DNA of 50,039 bases from an uncultured Shewanella sp. (GTDB taxonomy: Bacteria > Pseudomonadota > Gammaproteobacteria > Enterobacterales > Shewanellaceae). Below, piece after piece: positions 9,271 through 18,588 of the stretch. Position numbers and translations under genes: made by a program. The DNA lies in contig NZ_CANLKR010000036.1 in assembly GCF_947491715.1 (NCBI RefSeq), positions 1 to 50,039 of the forward strand. Reading direction: 5' to 3'. Each line of letters begins with the position of its first letter. Within the stretch, counting starts at the first letter, position 1. The notes below the pieces were generated by a model that searched no databases, had not been told where the DNA came from, and saw nothing but the letters and a program-made list of their open reading frames with translations.

Positions 9271-10593
9271 ATGAAGATCATAAATAAGAGAATATCAACT
9301 TTTTACTATACCAGTTTAATTTTACTCGCTGCACTGTTCAATGTACCAAAAACCGCTGCCACAACCGATCAAACAGAGCTCATAGAACTTAATTATAAAA
9401 TTAAAAAGAGCCAAGGTGTTATTTCCACTGAAGCCCCTGTTAACGTACCGAGTATCAATTTTGATTTCAATCCTATTAAGCCCGGACGTTGTGGCGCATT
9501 TGATTTAGATACTACCACTTTTTCCTCATTCGACGATGGATCGTTTAAGAGAATGCAGTCACAAGTGATTGGCATGCTGAAAGACAATTTCAATCCCGTA
9601 GGACTCATTGGGACTGTGATCAAGTCTGCAAACCCAGATCTATATGAAACGATAATGAATGGTGTATTTAGTGCAGAGACTAATTTTAACGGATCTATTG
9701 GACAATGTGAGGACATACAACAAGCCTCTGCAGACTTATTACTAGGCGACTTACAAGGGGTCTCAAGTAACGAAGCATTGAGTGAGGAAATTTCATCTGC
9801 TGAAGCCGACCCCGCAAGTGTCGATGTAACGAAAGTAATGAAGCAAGTCGGTAATGGAGAAAAAGGCATCGAGATTAGCGATGGAGTATACAAAGGCGGG
9901 GAAGGGCAAGCGCCTATCATGATTGTCAAAGATACCGCAATCACTGGGTACAACACACTAGCAGGAAGGTCATTAAATGATACCACCCCTGCTAACCTAA
10001 GTGAGTACAACCCTATCACCACAACGTTCTCTTCCCCTAAAGCGCTCACAGACTACGCCCTAGAAGTTGTTGGTGAAACCGAGATGAGAACATCAACAGG
10101 AACAAAAACAGAGCGTGCCCCTGGAAAAGGAGTAAAAAATCAAGCCAGGATCCACGCAAACGAACTGTATATTGAATTTGTTAAAGTGATGAGTAAACCC
10201 CTTTCTCAGATATCTAAAACAGACCTATCACTGGTCTCTGCTGGTAACACTCTTCAGGTCAACCTTGACTTAATTAGAATGTTAAAGGCTTTTCCAACAG
10301 AACGCCGCAAACACTATATAAATGCATTATCTACAAAGATCGCTTTTGCTAAAGAAGTGGACAAGTTGCTGCTACTAAGAAGAGCCCTAGTTGCAGGAAT
10401 AGAAGTGACTCGGTTGAAATCATTTAAGGCATCAGTTGAAGAACATAATACCAAAATAAAAAATATCGACGATGAGCTCAATATGATTGAACAAGAATTA
10501 AGACTGAGAGAAATGGTAGCCGGTAATACGATTGAAAATATTTACCAAGCGTATGCATTGTTAAATGAAAAATATACACCAGTAGGAAAATAA
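9271..10593 (+). CDS. Conjugative element protein, TIGR03755 (PFL_4711)-like
   Basis: A 440-residue exported protein. I start it at the ATG at 9271 because GGAG lies eight bases upstream. A signal peptide follows (hydrophobic LILLAALFNV, then KTAAT). The segment ANPDLYETIMNGVFSAETNF, followed by a cysteine, matches the pattern I know from the TIGR03755 family of G-type secretion systems. In ICEs that gene sits near the end of the cluster just before TraG_N, and it does so here. The C-terminal 100 residues are helical and coiled-coil-like. The exact function in mating-pair formation is unknown. Confidence 0.7.
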   Translation: MKIINKRISTFYYTSLILLAALFNVPKTAATTDQTELIELNYKIKKSQGVISTEAPVNVPSINFDFNPIKPGRCGAFDLDTTTFSSFDDGSFKRMQSQVIGMLKDNFNPVGLIGTVIKSANPDLYETIMNGVFSAETNFNGSIGQCEDIQQASADLLLGDLQGVSSNEALSEEISSAEADPASVDVTKVMKQVGNGEKGIEISDGVYKGGEGQAPIMIVKDTAITGYNTLAGRSLNDTTPANLSEYNPITTTFSSPKALTDYALEVVGETEMRTSTGTKTERAPGKGVKNQARIHANELYIEFVKVMSKPLSQISKTDLSLVSAGNTLQVNLDLIRMLKAFPTERRKHYINALSTKIAFAKEVDKLLLLRRALVAGIEVTRLKSFKASVEEHNTKIKNIDDELNMIEQELRLREMVAGNTIENIYQAYALLNEKYTPVGK

Positions 10594-10619
10594 GTGACCT
10601 CATTTATCTAGGAGTTGCT

Positions 10620-10913
10620 ATGAAAAAAAAGTCACTAAAACAATATACTCTGATGACTATGACATTTAGTGGTTCTGTTTTCATCATCTTAATGACCACC
10701 CCGTTTCTGTACCAATTAATGAAAACATACGGCTGGGTATCCCCAATATTTAAAGCAACTATTGTGATCACATTTTGGTTGTTCGGACATAAGTACGTAC
10801 AAAAACAGTTAGGCCGAAAACTCTCTCCCACAGAGATGAAACGTTACGCACTTCGGCGCCTTTGTTTTCTTATTTGTGTGCTTATTTTGCTTTTAGCGAC
10901 TTTTATTGAGTGA
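10620..10913 (+). CDS. Small inner-membrane protein of the transfer operon
   Basis: A 97-residue protein with three hydrophobic stretches (about 10-32, 41-56 and 78-95) separated by a basic loop. AGGAG lies six bases before the ATG. It is wedged between the TIGR03755-like and TraG_N genes (26 and 9 bp gaps). Small membrane proteins occur in this slot in related G-type clusters, but I do not recognise a named family. Confidence 0.6.
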   Translation: MKKKSLKQYTLMTMTFSGSVFIILMTTPFLYQLMKTYGWVSPIFKATIVITFWLFGHKYVQKQLGRKLSPTEMKRYALRRLCFLICVLILLLATFIE

Positions 10914-10922
10914 GCATAGATT

Positions 10923-12533
10923 ATGTACTCAAATAATATTTTTGAGATGTACACGCTGTTCAGTGGCTTTTACTTAAATAACGCCATTTTTTTTCTATTC
11001 AATGAGCTGGGATTCACCTTACTCCCATTTGCTGCAATGCTGATGAGAAATGTTTATGTCGCAAGAGCTCAAGGGCAAGACGAAGGGCCACCTGCTCTTT
11101 TGGCCCAGAAATGGTCCGAAATGGAATTTATTGTCATGTTGATTATTATGGTGACATTTGTCATGCCGAGCAGTGGCTCTGAAATACACTTAATCAAACC
11201 TGTTAATTATACAAACAATTCTTGTAGCACAAGCCCTGATAATTCAGACCCTAATACTAATAATAATGTTTCTGACGCAGATTATAATGCTCATCTTAGT
11301 ACTGTCGACGCGAGTTATAATGGTATCGAACCACAGATCCCTTTAGGGATTATGATCGCACATAATTGGGCAAGCGGAGCCGCATATGCGATAAGCAATA
11401 GCATCCCTTGTCCCGATAATATACAAATTACAAAACTAAGGATTGCCGAGGTGTCCATCGGTGACGCTGCAGTGAATAAAGTAGGATCTGATTTTATGGC
11501 TCAGTGCTATAAACCAGCCTACATAACAACGATGGACAGTGAAAACGTACCTAAACACGACTTGGTTACTGTTGGTATTAACGGGTCTATGATTAAGCCC
11601 CATTACATCAACTCAACCATAAAAATAAACCAAACCCTTATTGATTCAGGGAAAAGTAATATCACACTGACATCAGAAGCCGTACTGTCAGAATCAGGTG
11701 ATTATATTTTTCCATGCACACAAATAAACCAACAACTTAATGACTACATCATTGACGAGAACACCACTTTAGTTGACTCATTAAGTGCAGTCAGTTTAAG
11801 CTTTTTTGAATCACTATTTCCTGGTAAGAACATAGATTCTGTTTCAGCACACGCCAGAGAGATGATAGTAAACCAGGCGCTACTTGGCGATTGGGATCCA
11901 ACACGCGAAGCTGTTACGGGAAGTCTTACTCACAATTTAAGCAATATGCAATCAGGCACGTCACCACACAAGTTTGATTCAAATACCGGACTGTTATTTC
12001 AAGGACTGAAAAGCTCGATACTCCAATTAACAACGGGCGCAAGTGTCACACTTGGCTCGTTAGAAGCGCGTTCTGCGGTAGAGTTGAACAATCTAATGCT
12101 TCTTGTTATTCAGATGCTATTTTATGCTTTTTGCCCAATATTTTTCATTTTTTGCGGGTATAAACCCAAAGCGGCGTTACAGATACTTGGTGCAATAGTC
12201 GCGCTCGAGTTTATGAATGTGATGTTCGTCATGAATGTGTACATCGATGAGGTTATTTCTGTTGCTTACCAAAAGATTAGTGCCACCACGATGAATAACG
12301 GCAGCATCACTAATGCATCAAGTGTCGCTCATTTAGTCGGAATGCGATTTTCTCAAAAAATGCATGTTTATAGTCCCTTTATTTACATTGGGTTAATGAG
12401 TTTTGCAGGTATTAAATTAGGCGGGGTCATGAATTCAGCACAGGCCGCAGTATCAAGCGCCGCTAGCGAATCAGCCGTAATGCTACAAAAAGTAACATCA
12501 ATCATAACGAAGGGCGGCAAATTAGGGAAATAA
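10923..12533 (+). CDS. traG: TraG N-terminal-domain mating-pair protein
   Basis: A 536-residue membrane protein. The N terminus (residues about 7-60) carries the TraG_N hallmark: a membrane helix, then LPFAAMLMRNVYVARAQGQD, then a helix at about 71-84. A large polar periplasmic loop (about 90-390) has several cysteines. Two or more membrane segments follow at about 395-440 and 480-500, ending in a short cytoplasmic tail. In F, SXT and ICE systems this protein stabilises the mating pair and takes part in entry exclusion. Its length fits the shorter ICE version that lacks the long C-terminal domain. It is the last gene of this transfer block. Confidence 0.85.
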   Translation: MYSNNIFEMYTLFSGFYLNNAIFFLFNELGFTLLPFAAMLMRNVYVARAQGQDEGPPALLAQKWSEMEFIVMLIIMVTFVMPSSGSEIHLIKPVNYTNNSCSTSPDNSDPNTNNNVSDADYNAHLSTVDASYNGIEPQIPLGIMIAHNWASGAAYAISNSIPCPDNIQITKLRIAEVSIGDAAVNKVGSDFMAQCYKPAYITTMDSENVPKHDLVTVGINGSMIKPHYINSTIKINQTLIDSGKSNITLTSEAVLSESGDYIFPCTQINQQLNDYIIDENTTLVDSLSAVSLSFFESLFPGKNIDSVSAHAREMIVNQALLGDWDPTREAVTGSLTHNLSNMQSGTSPHKFDSNTGLLFQGLKSSILQLTTGASVTLGSLEARSAVELNNLMLLVIQMLFYAFCPIFFIFCGYKPKAALQILGAIVALEFMNVMFVMNVYIDEVISVAYQKISATTMNNGSITNASSVAHLVGMRFSQKMHVYSPFIYIGLMSFAGIKLGGVMNSAQAAVSSAASESAVMLQKVTSIITKGGKLGK

Positions 12534-12699
12534 GAATACATAAGCGACACTATCTGCTGTTCTCTGTTGTTACAGTGTTATGTAAATGTTTTCATTGTGT
12601 GCGCATTTTTATTGAAAATCCAATTGATTCAATTAGTTTGTTTGTTGCAATTAGTTTGTTGTCATGTTAAAAAAACAGTGGATAAAAAAAGGAACAGGC

Positions 12700-13224
12700 A
12701 TGGAAGAAGACACACCATTCACTTTTTTGCTAAAAATTAGGTATAAAAGCCTTCACTTTTTAGAGATTATTACAAAAAACACAATCCAAAATGCCTCTGA
12801 TGAAGAGCAAAAGGATTTGGTCGTTTGGTATACGTTGTATCAAGGGATTAATAGCTACTATGATAAAAATTATGATAAAGCAGATCGATACCTTAATTAT
12901 TTTTCTTCAGACATATCTAGCTATACCCCCCATTACAAAGAATTTATTAAACGGATCAGTCTAAAAACCCCGAAAAATTTGTCTTCTAGATCAAAAATAG
13001 CACGCCAGATAGAGGAGAATTGCTTATTTTTAAGTTGCGATCTAATTAGCCAAATACCCGTTGTAAAAACCCCTAACCAATCTACCAACCCACTAGATCT
13101 TGACACAATAAAATTCGTACTTGAACTGATAGCTGTTAGCTGGGGAGTTAAAGAATTAAATATTAAAACTGTTTTATCGAGACTACAGCAGGAAAAAAAC
13201 AATATCTCATGTTTGTTTTATTGA
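12700..13224 (+). CDS. Unknown protein downstream of traG
   Basis: A 174-residue acidic-to-neutral protein with no signal or membrane segment. I chose the ATG at 12700 because AAAGGA sits about eight bases before it; the ATG at 12664 has no ribosome site. A tyrosine- and lysine-rich segment (YYDKNYDKADRYLNYFSSD) has the look of a TPR-like helical repeat, but that is weak. It is followed 18 bp later by another unknown gene, so the two probably form a small operon. I do not recognise either. Confidence 0.55.
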   Translation: MEEDTPFTFLLKIRYKSLHFLEIITKNTIQNASDEEQKDLVVWYTLYQGINSYYDKNYDKADRYLNYFSSDISSYTPHYKEFIKRISLKTPKNLSSRSKIARQIEENCLFLSCDLISQIPVVKTPNQSTNPLDLDTIKFVLELIAVSWGVKELNIKTVLSRLQQEKNNISCLFY

Positions 13225-13242
13225 AGTGCAAGGAAGATAGGA

Positions 13243-13689
13243 ATGAATATACAAACCCTACAGCATGTCAAAGAATGGTTATCCTTACTTCATCGTAAGT
13301 CCATTACTGATATACAAATTAATGATGAAGACCTAACGTTCAGAATGGATTTATATCAAGACAAATCTACTTTTATCGTACAAATGTGGGAAATGAGTAT
13401 AACGAAAGGGATCAGTATCCGTTATCTGACACTCCTTTATTGCTACCCACTATCCAGACAACAAAGAGCCGTATTAGATCGTGATAACACTATGGGGCGC
13501 CTCCCCCGTGAAACCAACTTTGATACCGAGTATGTACTAGAAGAAATAGGGCCACACGGTGAGATAAGGTTTCATCACAATATAGAGCTAAAAAATGAGC
13601 AGGTTAAATCGGAATTAAATCAATTGCTTGTAGATTGGTCTATCGCAAATAGAATGACTTTACTTAACTTCAATTTGGATGATGGATAA
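13243..13689 (+). CDS. Unknown 148-residue cytoplasmic protein
   Basis: Preceded by AGGAAGATAGGA directly upstream of the ATG. No membrane helix, signal or known motif. Predicted by eye to be an alpha/beta mix with a central FIVQMWEMS strand. It follows the other unknown gene closely and ends about 50 bp before the promoter/leader of the AAA/VWA operon. Size and pattern recall small chaperone-like proteins (YbjN or secretion-chaperone folds), which I mention only as a possibility. Confidence 0.5.
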   Translation: MNIQTLQHVKEWLSLLHRKSITDIQINDEDLTFRMDLYQDKSTFIVQMWEMSITKGISIRYLTLLYCYPLSRQQRAVLDRDNTMGRLPRETNFDTEYVLEEIGPHGEIRFHHNIELKNEQVKSELNQLLVDWSIANRMTLLNFNLDDG

Positions 13690-13739
13690 AATACAATCAC
13701 CTATGCAAGCCTAGCGTTGTTGTTAGCATAGGAGTTTAA

Positions 13740-14017
13740 TTGACAAGATTTTTAGCTTCGGTTAGTCTAAAAAACAGACACCACGTTGGATATACTCTTC
13801 AACGTAACCCCCCAAAAAAACCTAAAAGTAAAATACCCTAAGACCACATCAACCAGCCTTTGCCTGATTGATGCCGTTTTTATTACGCCACCGCTCCCCC
13901 TGTTCACCGCCTACGGCTTAAGGCAAATCTTCTGATCGCCGAACTCAACTCCCCACACCCCGCACCCTTAGCCCTGAGATGGCCTAAACCCGGCTGCACC
14001 TTAAATGGAGAAGTACC
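13740..14017 (+). promoter_or_regulatory. Promoter and structured leader, copy A
   Basis: A sigma70-like promoter, TTGACA (13740-13745), 17 bp, TAGTCT (13763-13768), followed by about 245 nt of untranslated leader. Elements shared with copy B at 33715-33995: a GTCT/AGAC dyad over the -10; a terminator-like hairpin CATCAA...TTGATG (13847-13873) followed by CCGTTTTT; a 44-bp core from GTTC to GAACT (13902-13945); and a 20-nt hairpin TTAG.CC-TGAGAT-GG.CTAA (13968-13987) before a GGAGA ribosome site. Distances to the start codon agree within 2 bp. The order terminator, core, RBS-proximal hairpin suggests attenuation or RNA-level control. A CCTATGC/GCATAGG inverted repeat at 13700-13732 may end the preceding operon. 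Confidence 0.8.
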
Positions 14018-15010
14018 ATGAATAACACCAATTCCCAAACTATACACCCAGTTAAGTTCACCAATAAGTACATCGAGAAAGACGTCGCGGATATATTTTA
14101 TGATTACGATTTACCGAAAGGTAAGCGATTTCTCACTGTACCTGACGGAGATAATGCTCTGACTGTATGGACTGGAATATTACCCCCCTTAGATCTAATC
14201 AAACACTGGATAGATCACCTTACTCACCATAGAGTCTGTAAACCGCTCTGCTTATTTGGAGAGACAGGAACAGGTAAAACCCATTTCTTTGAATATGTCT
14301 GCGCCAGGATGGGATTCCCTCTTAACCGCGTAAACATACATGAAGATATGCTAAGTGCCGATCTTGAAGGCTCCAAAGAGTTAGTTAATGGAGAGACAAG
14401 GATTAAATTGTCATCGATTACTAGGGCTTACGAAAAAGGAGGCATAATTCTAATTGACGAGGTAGATAAAGCCCCTGTGGGTGTTCAACATTTTCTACAT
14501 GCGCTGTTAGATCGTCGAGAATTATCATTAATTGCCTGCAATACATCTATAAGTGCTTCTGAAAACACTGTGATTGTATGTACTGCTAACACAAACGGCA
14601 GTGGAGACAGTCAACGCTACCATTCTTCAGTCTGTTTCGATAAATCCTTATCAAGACGAATGAAGTTTGTTAAGACAAATTACCCCACTCCAGACGTCGA
14701 AATGTCATTTATTGAAAAACAATGCCCATCGATGCCTAAGTCTATTGTGACACTGATCTGCCTATCTGCTGAGTCATTACGACGAGCATTGATAGACACT
14801 GATGAGTTTCAAGCCCCATTTGGCCCCGGAGATAGCTTGTCGTGGGCAATAGAGATGGGGATACACAGTAAACTGACCCCTGCCGAAGTATTAGGCTTCG
14901 TCTACACCAACAGTCTAGCTCAACTAGAGCAAGACCTAGCTAACAAAATAGTCGCTGAACACTGGAAGGAAAAATTTAACCAGCCTATTGCGACATTAAC
15001 CAACAGCTAA
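14018..15010 (+). CDS. CobS/MoxR-like AAA+ ATPase
   Basis: A 330-residue AAA_5-type ATPase. Walker A is G-E-T-G-T-G-K-T at about 81-88, Walker B is GGIILIDEVDKAP at about 141-153, a sensor-1-like VIVCTANTNGSG is at about 188-199 and an arginine-finger-like SLSRRMKF at about 209-216. Such ATPases work with a VWA-domain partner as remodelling machines, and that partner is the next gene. Relatives on large conjugative plasmids (for example IncC) are often labelled CobS. There is no reason to think this one makes cobalamin. Expression comes from the conserved leader just upstream. Confidence 0.85.
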   Translation: MNNTNSQTIHPVKFTNKYIEKDVADIFYDYDLPKGKRFLTVPDGDNALTVWTGILPPLDLIKHWIDHLTHHRVCKPLCLFGETGTGKTHFFEYVCARMGFPLNRVNIHEDMLSADLEGSKELVNGETRIKLSSITRAYEKGGIILIDEVDKAPVGVQHFLHALLDRRELSLIACNTSISASENTVIVCTANTNGSGDSQRYHSSVCFDKSLSRRMKFVKTNYPTPDVEMSFIEKQCPSMPKSIVTLICLSAESLRRALIDTDEFQAPFGPGDSLSWAIEMGIHSKLTPAEVLGFVYTNSLAQLEQDLANKIVAEHWKEKFNQPIATLTNS

Positions 15011-15080
15011 CCCGCCATATTAGTAAATCATTCCCGCTGAATAGGGGAATGATGCACTTATCACTGTCTAAGGATTTGAT

Positions 15081-16703
15081 ATGAACAAGCAAGAATACAT
15101 AAGCAAACTAAGAGCGTGGGCCCAGTGGGTCTTCGCAGACCGGTCACTACAACTTATTATCCAAGGAGACAAAGCCAGTGTATCCTTTGATAATAAGACT
15201 ATTTGGCTGCCCAACGGCGATTTTACTGATCCCATGTTTACCCAGTTACTCGACGCGCTACTTGAGCATGAAGTCGGGCACTTAATGGAGAGCGACTTTA
15301 ACCCGAGAGACAACGCCGATATTGCCTCTGAAATCCACGAGAAAATAGATTGGGGAGTGAATGACCAAGCTGAACACCCAATAGACAAGGTAACATTCGA
15401 GATTTATCTCTGGATGAGGAATCTTTTTGAAGATGTCAGAATGGAGAAAGTGAGGATTAAAAACTCCTGGTCTGCAGCTTGCGCATTGGCACCAATAGAG
15501 GAACTAGCAATCAAGCATGGCTTTTTTTCTGCCTTTACTGATAACCCTGATCCAGCCCATAATAAAACTCACTTCCTAAATTGGTTATTGATGTGGACGT
15601 TGGGAAAATTACGAGGGCATAAAAAGATATTAGCCTTTTCAAAACAGATAGAAAAATATCTTGTAGGGCTTGACCTCGTAGAGACCATCACGAAAGTAAA
15701 AACCACCGTACTTAATGCACCCTTAATCACCACCACCAATGTCAATGAGCTTGCGGTAGAAATCACAGCCTTGATTATCCCTACACTAGATGCAATAACC
15801 CCCAATAACCCCCCTGACGAGGAACCACAAGAGTTACCCTCGACAATCTCAGATGTAATTAATTCTGAGATTAACCGACAAGCCACCACCTATCTCAGTG
15901 ATCAACCAATGCGAGAGGAACTGACTATTGAAATACTCACGACCAATATCAACACATCATCGGAAGATCTCTTTGATGGTTCAGCCATAACACAGGACGG
16001 ATATATTGATGAAGATGCTATCCACAGTAGTTCAATCTTACTAAAAAAACACCACCAAGATTCTAATACGCGAGACATCCCGAGCAACACCGGCTCGAGA
16101 CTGTATCGTAACAGGATCAATGACTTAGCAATGGGATCAACAAATGTGTTTAGCCAACGACACAAAAGTAAAGCGTTCACCCCTTGCTACATCACCCTTC
16201 TGGTCGATAAGTCAAACTCAATGCATTGGGCTATGAGGCAAATAAATAGCGCCGTTTATGGGCTAACTGAAGGATTAATGAAAAACGCACATTGTAAAGT
16301 ACAAGTTATCTATTACTCAATAGCTACAGAGCTGTACAGTGCGAAAAAATGGAGTGAAAAACCCTTGAAGCAAAAATTCTCCGTAAAAGAGAATTACACC
16401 ACCGAAACAGCTTCAGCTGTGATCAAAACGATGAGTACGTACCCTTCATCAAGCCACGCAGCAAAAAAGATTATTTTGCTAATCACCGACGGAGAAATGG
16501 ATTTAGGACAACCCATTACCACCATGATCAAGGAGGCTAAACAAAAACATTTTCACTTAATTGGAGTTGGAATTGACACCCCAGTGATTGATGGTTTTGA
16601 TCAGTTTATCAGAGTAGATAAACCGGAGGAAACCGCCCCTATAGTTGCTGAACAACTACAGCACTACATTGATCAACCCGGCCACTACAGACTGAGGAAC
16701 TAA
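15081..16703 (+). CDS. CobT-like protein: metallopeptidase-like N terminus plus VWA domain
   Basis: A 540-residue protein. Near the N terminus a zincin motif H-E-V-G-H (residues 63-67) is followed by E-S-D-F and, about 45 residues on, by MRNLFEDVRMEK, typical of putative metallopeptidase domains fused to VWA proteins. A proline/acidic linker lies at about 235-270. A VWA domain (about 365-535) has a MIDAS D-K-S-N-S at about 376-380 and LLITDGEMD near 468. It pairs with the AAA+ ATPase 70 bp upstream, the usual CobS/CobT or MoxR/VWA arrangement. Whether the zincin site is active cannot be told from sequence. AAGGA precedes the start. The operon ends with a strong terminator. Confidence 0.85.
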   Translation: MNKQEYISKLRAWAQWVFADRSLQLIIQGDKASVSFDNKTIWLPNGDFTDPMFTQLLDALLEHEVGHLMESDFNPRDNADIASEIHEKIDWGVNDQAEHPIDKVTFEIYLWMRNLFEDVRMEKVRIKNSWSAACALAPIEELAIKHGFFSAFTDNPDPAHNKTHFLNWLLMWTLGKLRGHKKILAFSKQIEKYLVGLDLVETITKVKTTVLNAPLITTTNVNELAVEITALIIPTLDAITPNNPPDEEPQELPSTISDVINSEINRQATTYLSDQPMREELTIEILTTNINTSSEDLFDGSAITQDGYIDEDAIHSSSILLKKHHQDSNTRDIPSNTGSRLYRNRINDLAMGSTNVFSQRHKSKAFTPCYITLLVDKSNSMHWAMRQINSAVYGLTEGLMKNAHCKVQVIYYSIATELYSAKKWSEKPLKQKFSVKENYTTETASAVIKTMSTYPSSSHAAKKIILLITDGEMDLGQPITTMIKEAKQKHFHLIGVGIDTPVIDGFDQFIRVDKPEETAPIVAEQLQHYIDQPGHYRLRN

Positions 16704-16707
16704 TGTG

Positions 16708-16733
16708 AAACCCTCTGATAATCAGGGGGTTTG
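16708..16733 (+). terminator. Rho-independent terminator after the AAA/VWA operon
   Basis: Stem AAACCCTCTGAT paired with ATCAGGGGGTTT with a one-base turn, followed by TTGTTGTT, placed five bases after the VWA stop. It ends the operon that starts at leader A. It may also face transcription from the minus-strand endA gene, but the T-run favours the plus strand. Confidence 0.8.
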
Positions 16734-16799
16734 TTGTTATCTCATATATAGTTGTTGTTTAAAGCATAAGTCATATTTATAGCGACATATAGATTACGC

Positions 16800-17588
16800 T
16801 CAGCACCCACGCAACACGAACATATTCTTATTACCCTGAATTTTTTCTATTCGTTTAGCCCTAACGCACTCCCATTGAGATACCGGAAACTGCTTATCCC
16901 AAGCAATCATGAGTTTTTGTTGCTGCTTGCTCATTGTGTATTTCGGATAGACGGCTTGCATATACATATAAGTACGGGCGATGCGACCACGCGCCTTAAC
17001 CGGGGGCTGTGCTTTGCGATGGTCGATACGCATATCGCATTGGCCAAAATCCGATTTAGCGCTGGGTAACAGGGTGAAATTATAATTACTCCGAAGTGCA
17101 TTCACAGCACCAATAGCGGGGTAAAGATTGTACAGATCCGACTGCATATATTGATACTCAGTATTCATTTTAGATGCACATTTTCTGCCTTTAAACGATT
17201 TTCCCTTGCTGTTCATGCAAGCTTTGTTCCCCTCACGCCATTCTACAAATGCTCGACCAAAATTTTCCGCTGGAACTACATGTTCCATTTCTACTCGTTT
17301 AGCCCGCTTTTTATACACACTGGTTTTAAACCCAGTTGGTGGAGTGATGTTTTTCTTTTTATCGAAACTGGCACCACAATAAATCGTTTTTCGTTCTAAA
17401 GTACCCATGTAAACATTGGACATTAATACTTTTTTTGCTTTTGTGAATGACTGATATTTTTCATTCACTCCAGCAACAGCCGCTGAACTAGACGAAAGAG
17501 CGATAAGAGATAAACAGGCTACATAAATGAATCTGAATAAAAAATGATATAAGTGAGAGTGCATAAAAAGCTGCCTAATCCAACGCAT
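16800..17588 (-). CDS. endA: Endonuclease I (periplasmic DNase, EndA family)
   Basis: A 262-residue non-specific nuclease. The start at 17588 is supported by AAAGGAG ten bases upstream. The N terminus has a long signal segment (MHSHLYHFLFRFIYVACLSL onwards) with a likely cleavage site near SSAAVAG. The core has the family signature R-V-E-M-E-H-V-V-P-A-E-N-F-G, an N-rich DLYNLYPA segment, and a C-terminal W-x-W-D-like region (MIAWDKQFPVSQWEC). Six or more cysteines suit periplasmic disulphides. Plasmid-borne endonuclease I homologues are thought to degrade incoming or extracellular DNA. It shares 70 bp with the small upstream membrane gene, implying coupled translation. Confidence 0.9.
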   Translation of the reverse strand: MRWIRQLFMHSHLYHFLFRFIYVACLSLIALSSSSAAVAGVNEKYQSFTKAKKVLMSNVYMGTLERKTIYCGASFDKKKNITPPTGFKTSVYKKRAKRVEMEHVVPAENFGRAFVEWREGNKACMNSKGKSFKGRKCASKMNTEYQYMQSDLYNLYPAIGAVNALRSNYNFTLLPSAKSDFGQCDMRIDHRKAQPPVKARGRIARTYMYMQAVYPKYTMSKQQQKLMIAWDKQFPVSQWECVRAKRIEKIQGNKNMFVLRGC

Positions 17589-17728
17589 AGTAAAAGTACT
17601 CCTTTCATAAATAACCTGAATTTCCACCAAAAGTTGTTTCTAAGTGAGCGTATTAGCTTAATAGCCAACACCCTTAACCCTAAAAAGATAAGAAAATAAA
17701 TTAACCACCATCCAAGTGCATACGACAT
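17519..17728 (-). CDS. Small membrane protein overlapping endA
   Basis: A 69-residue protein starting MSYALGWWLIYFLIFLG, with two hydrophobic segments (about 5-22 and 41-64) around a basic loop. GGGAGGA lies directly upstream of the ATG at 17728, a very strong ribosome site. Its last 70 bases overlap the start of endA in another frame. The good ribosome site and coupling argue it is real. Function unknown; a role in endonuclease export or restraint would be pure guess. Confidence 0.6.
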   Translation of the reverse strand: MSYALGWWLIYFLIFLGLRVLAIKLIRSLRNNFWWKFRLFMKGVLLLCVGLGSFLCTLTYIIFYSDSFM

Positions 17729-17924
17729 ACTTCCTCCCAACTTCACTAGTACAAATAGTATACACTTATTGGCTTTTCTCGCTTTTTATCGAATAAACAA
17801 TGACCTGCTTAATCATTTCGTGGATATCTTCTTAATTTAGCGATGACTGTACACCGTTAGGTGCCAAGCGAGGATTTAATAAGCTGATATAGTACCTATT
17901 CGAGCTAATAAAAAGGAGTTAGTT

Positions 17925-18356
17925 ATGACGACACGAACGGTCGATTTCAATTATTTTAAAATAGAGTTTACACCTAATGATTGTGGCGGGGAGTTTGTTG
18001 AAGCCCACTTGAACCCCGCTTTTTTTACACATCTAGATCCCTCACAAAGAGAAGGTTTCAGGCAATTTCTTGGTTTTAAAATGTGTCAGATAATGAATGG
18101 TGTTGATGTTGAAGTAAGCCTTGATAGCGAAATAAAGCAACTATGCGCTGATTTTAATCTACCGCCCATGAATACTGCCCCTCAACACCCCATTTTGACT
18201 GGGGTAAATTGGTTTAGCGAAAAAGTAAAAGCCATATTCAAGGGGAAGAAGGTCTATCCACTAGAGCAATTACCCCTTCAGGTATCGCCCATAAATAGAG
18301 ATATAATGACGATCTTAAATACAGATATAGCAACTAATGAAGATATAATGCATTGA
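17925..18356 (+). CDS. Unknown 143-residue cytoplasmic protein
   Basis: AAAAGGAG precedes the ATG at good spacing, so expression looks real. No signal, membrane helix or catalytic motif. The first half (DFNYFKIEFTPNDCGGEFVE) looks like a small alpha/beta domain and the C-terminal third is more disordered. It stands alone between endA (divergent) and pilV. I do not recognise it. Confidence 0.55.
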   Translation: MTTRTVDFNYFKIEFTPNDCGGEFVEAHLNPAFFTHLDPSQREGFRQFLGFKMCQIMNGVDVEVSLDSEIKQLCADFNLPPMNTAPQHPILTGVNWFSEKVKAIFKGKKVYPLEQLPLQVSPINRDIMTILNTDIATNEDIMH

Positions 18357-18588
18357 AAATAAGTACGTATAAATTCACCGAGTATAAAAGGGAGGTACTA
18401 TTTGGATTTATAGAAAGGCAAGCATTAGGTCATACTTCTGTTTGCTTTTTATACAGATTCTGTTATTTTAAATATAAGCAAGACAACCCCCCCCACCAGA
18501 TCAGCAGCCATTTTATCCGTTGTTATCTTTACCAATTATTAACCCGAACACCCCTATCTTTCGGTTTATAAATGATAAAGGTCCTGTC

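Noticed and set aside
9393..10049. Long minus-strand frame of 218 residues
   Set aside because: Antisense to the TIGR03755-like gene, which has a signal peptide, ribosome site and family motifs; the antisense frame has none.
14018..16703. Cobalamin biosynthesis (cobaltochelatase CobS/CobT)
   Set aside because: Similarity is to the AAA and VWA architecture only. There is no CobN or other cob gene, and plasmid homologues carry the cob names by loose annotation.
18353..18571. Open frame of 72 residues before pilV
   Set aside because: Starts at TTG overlapping the previous stop, no ribosome site, ends with unlikely composition; pilV's own ATG at 18589 has a site.
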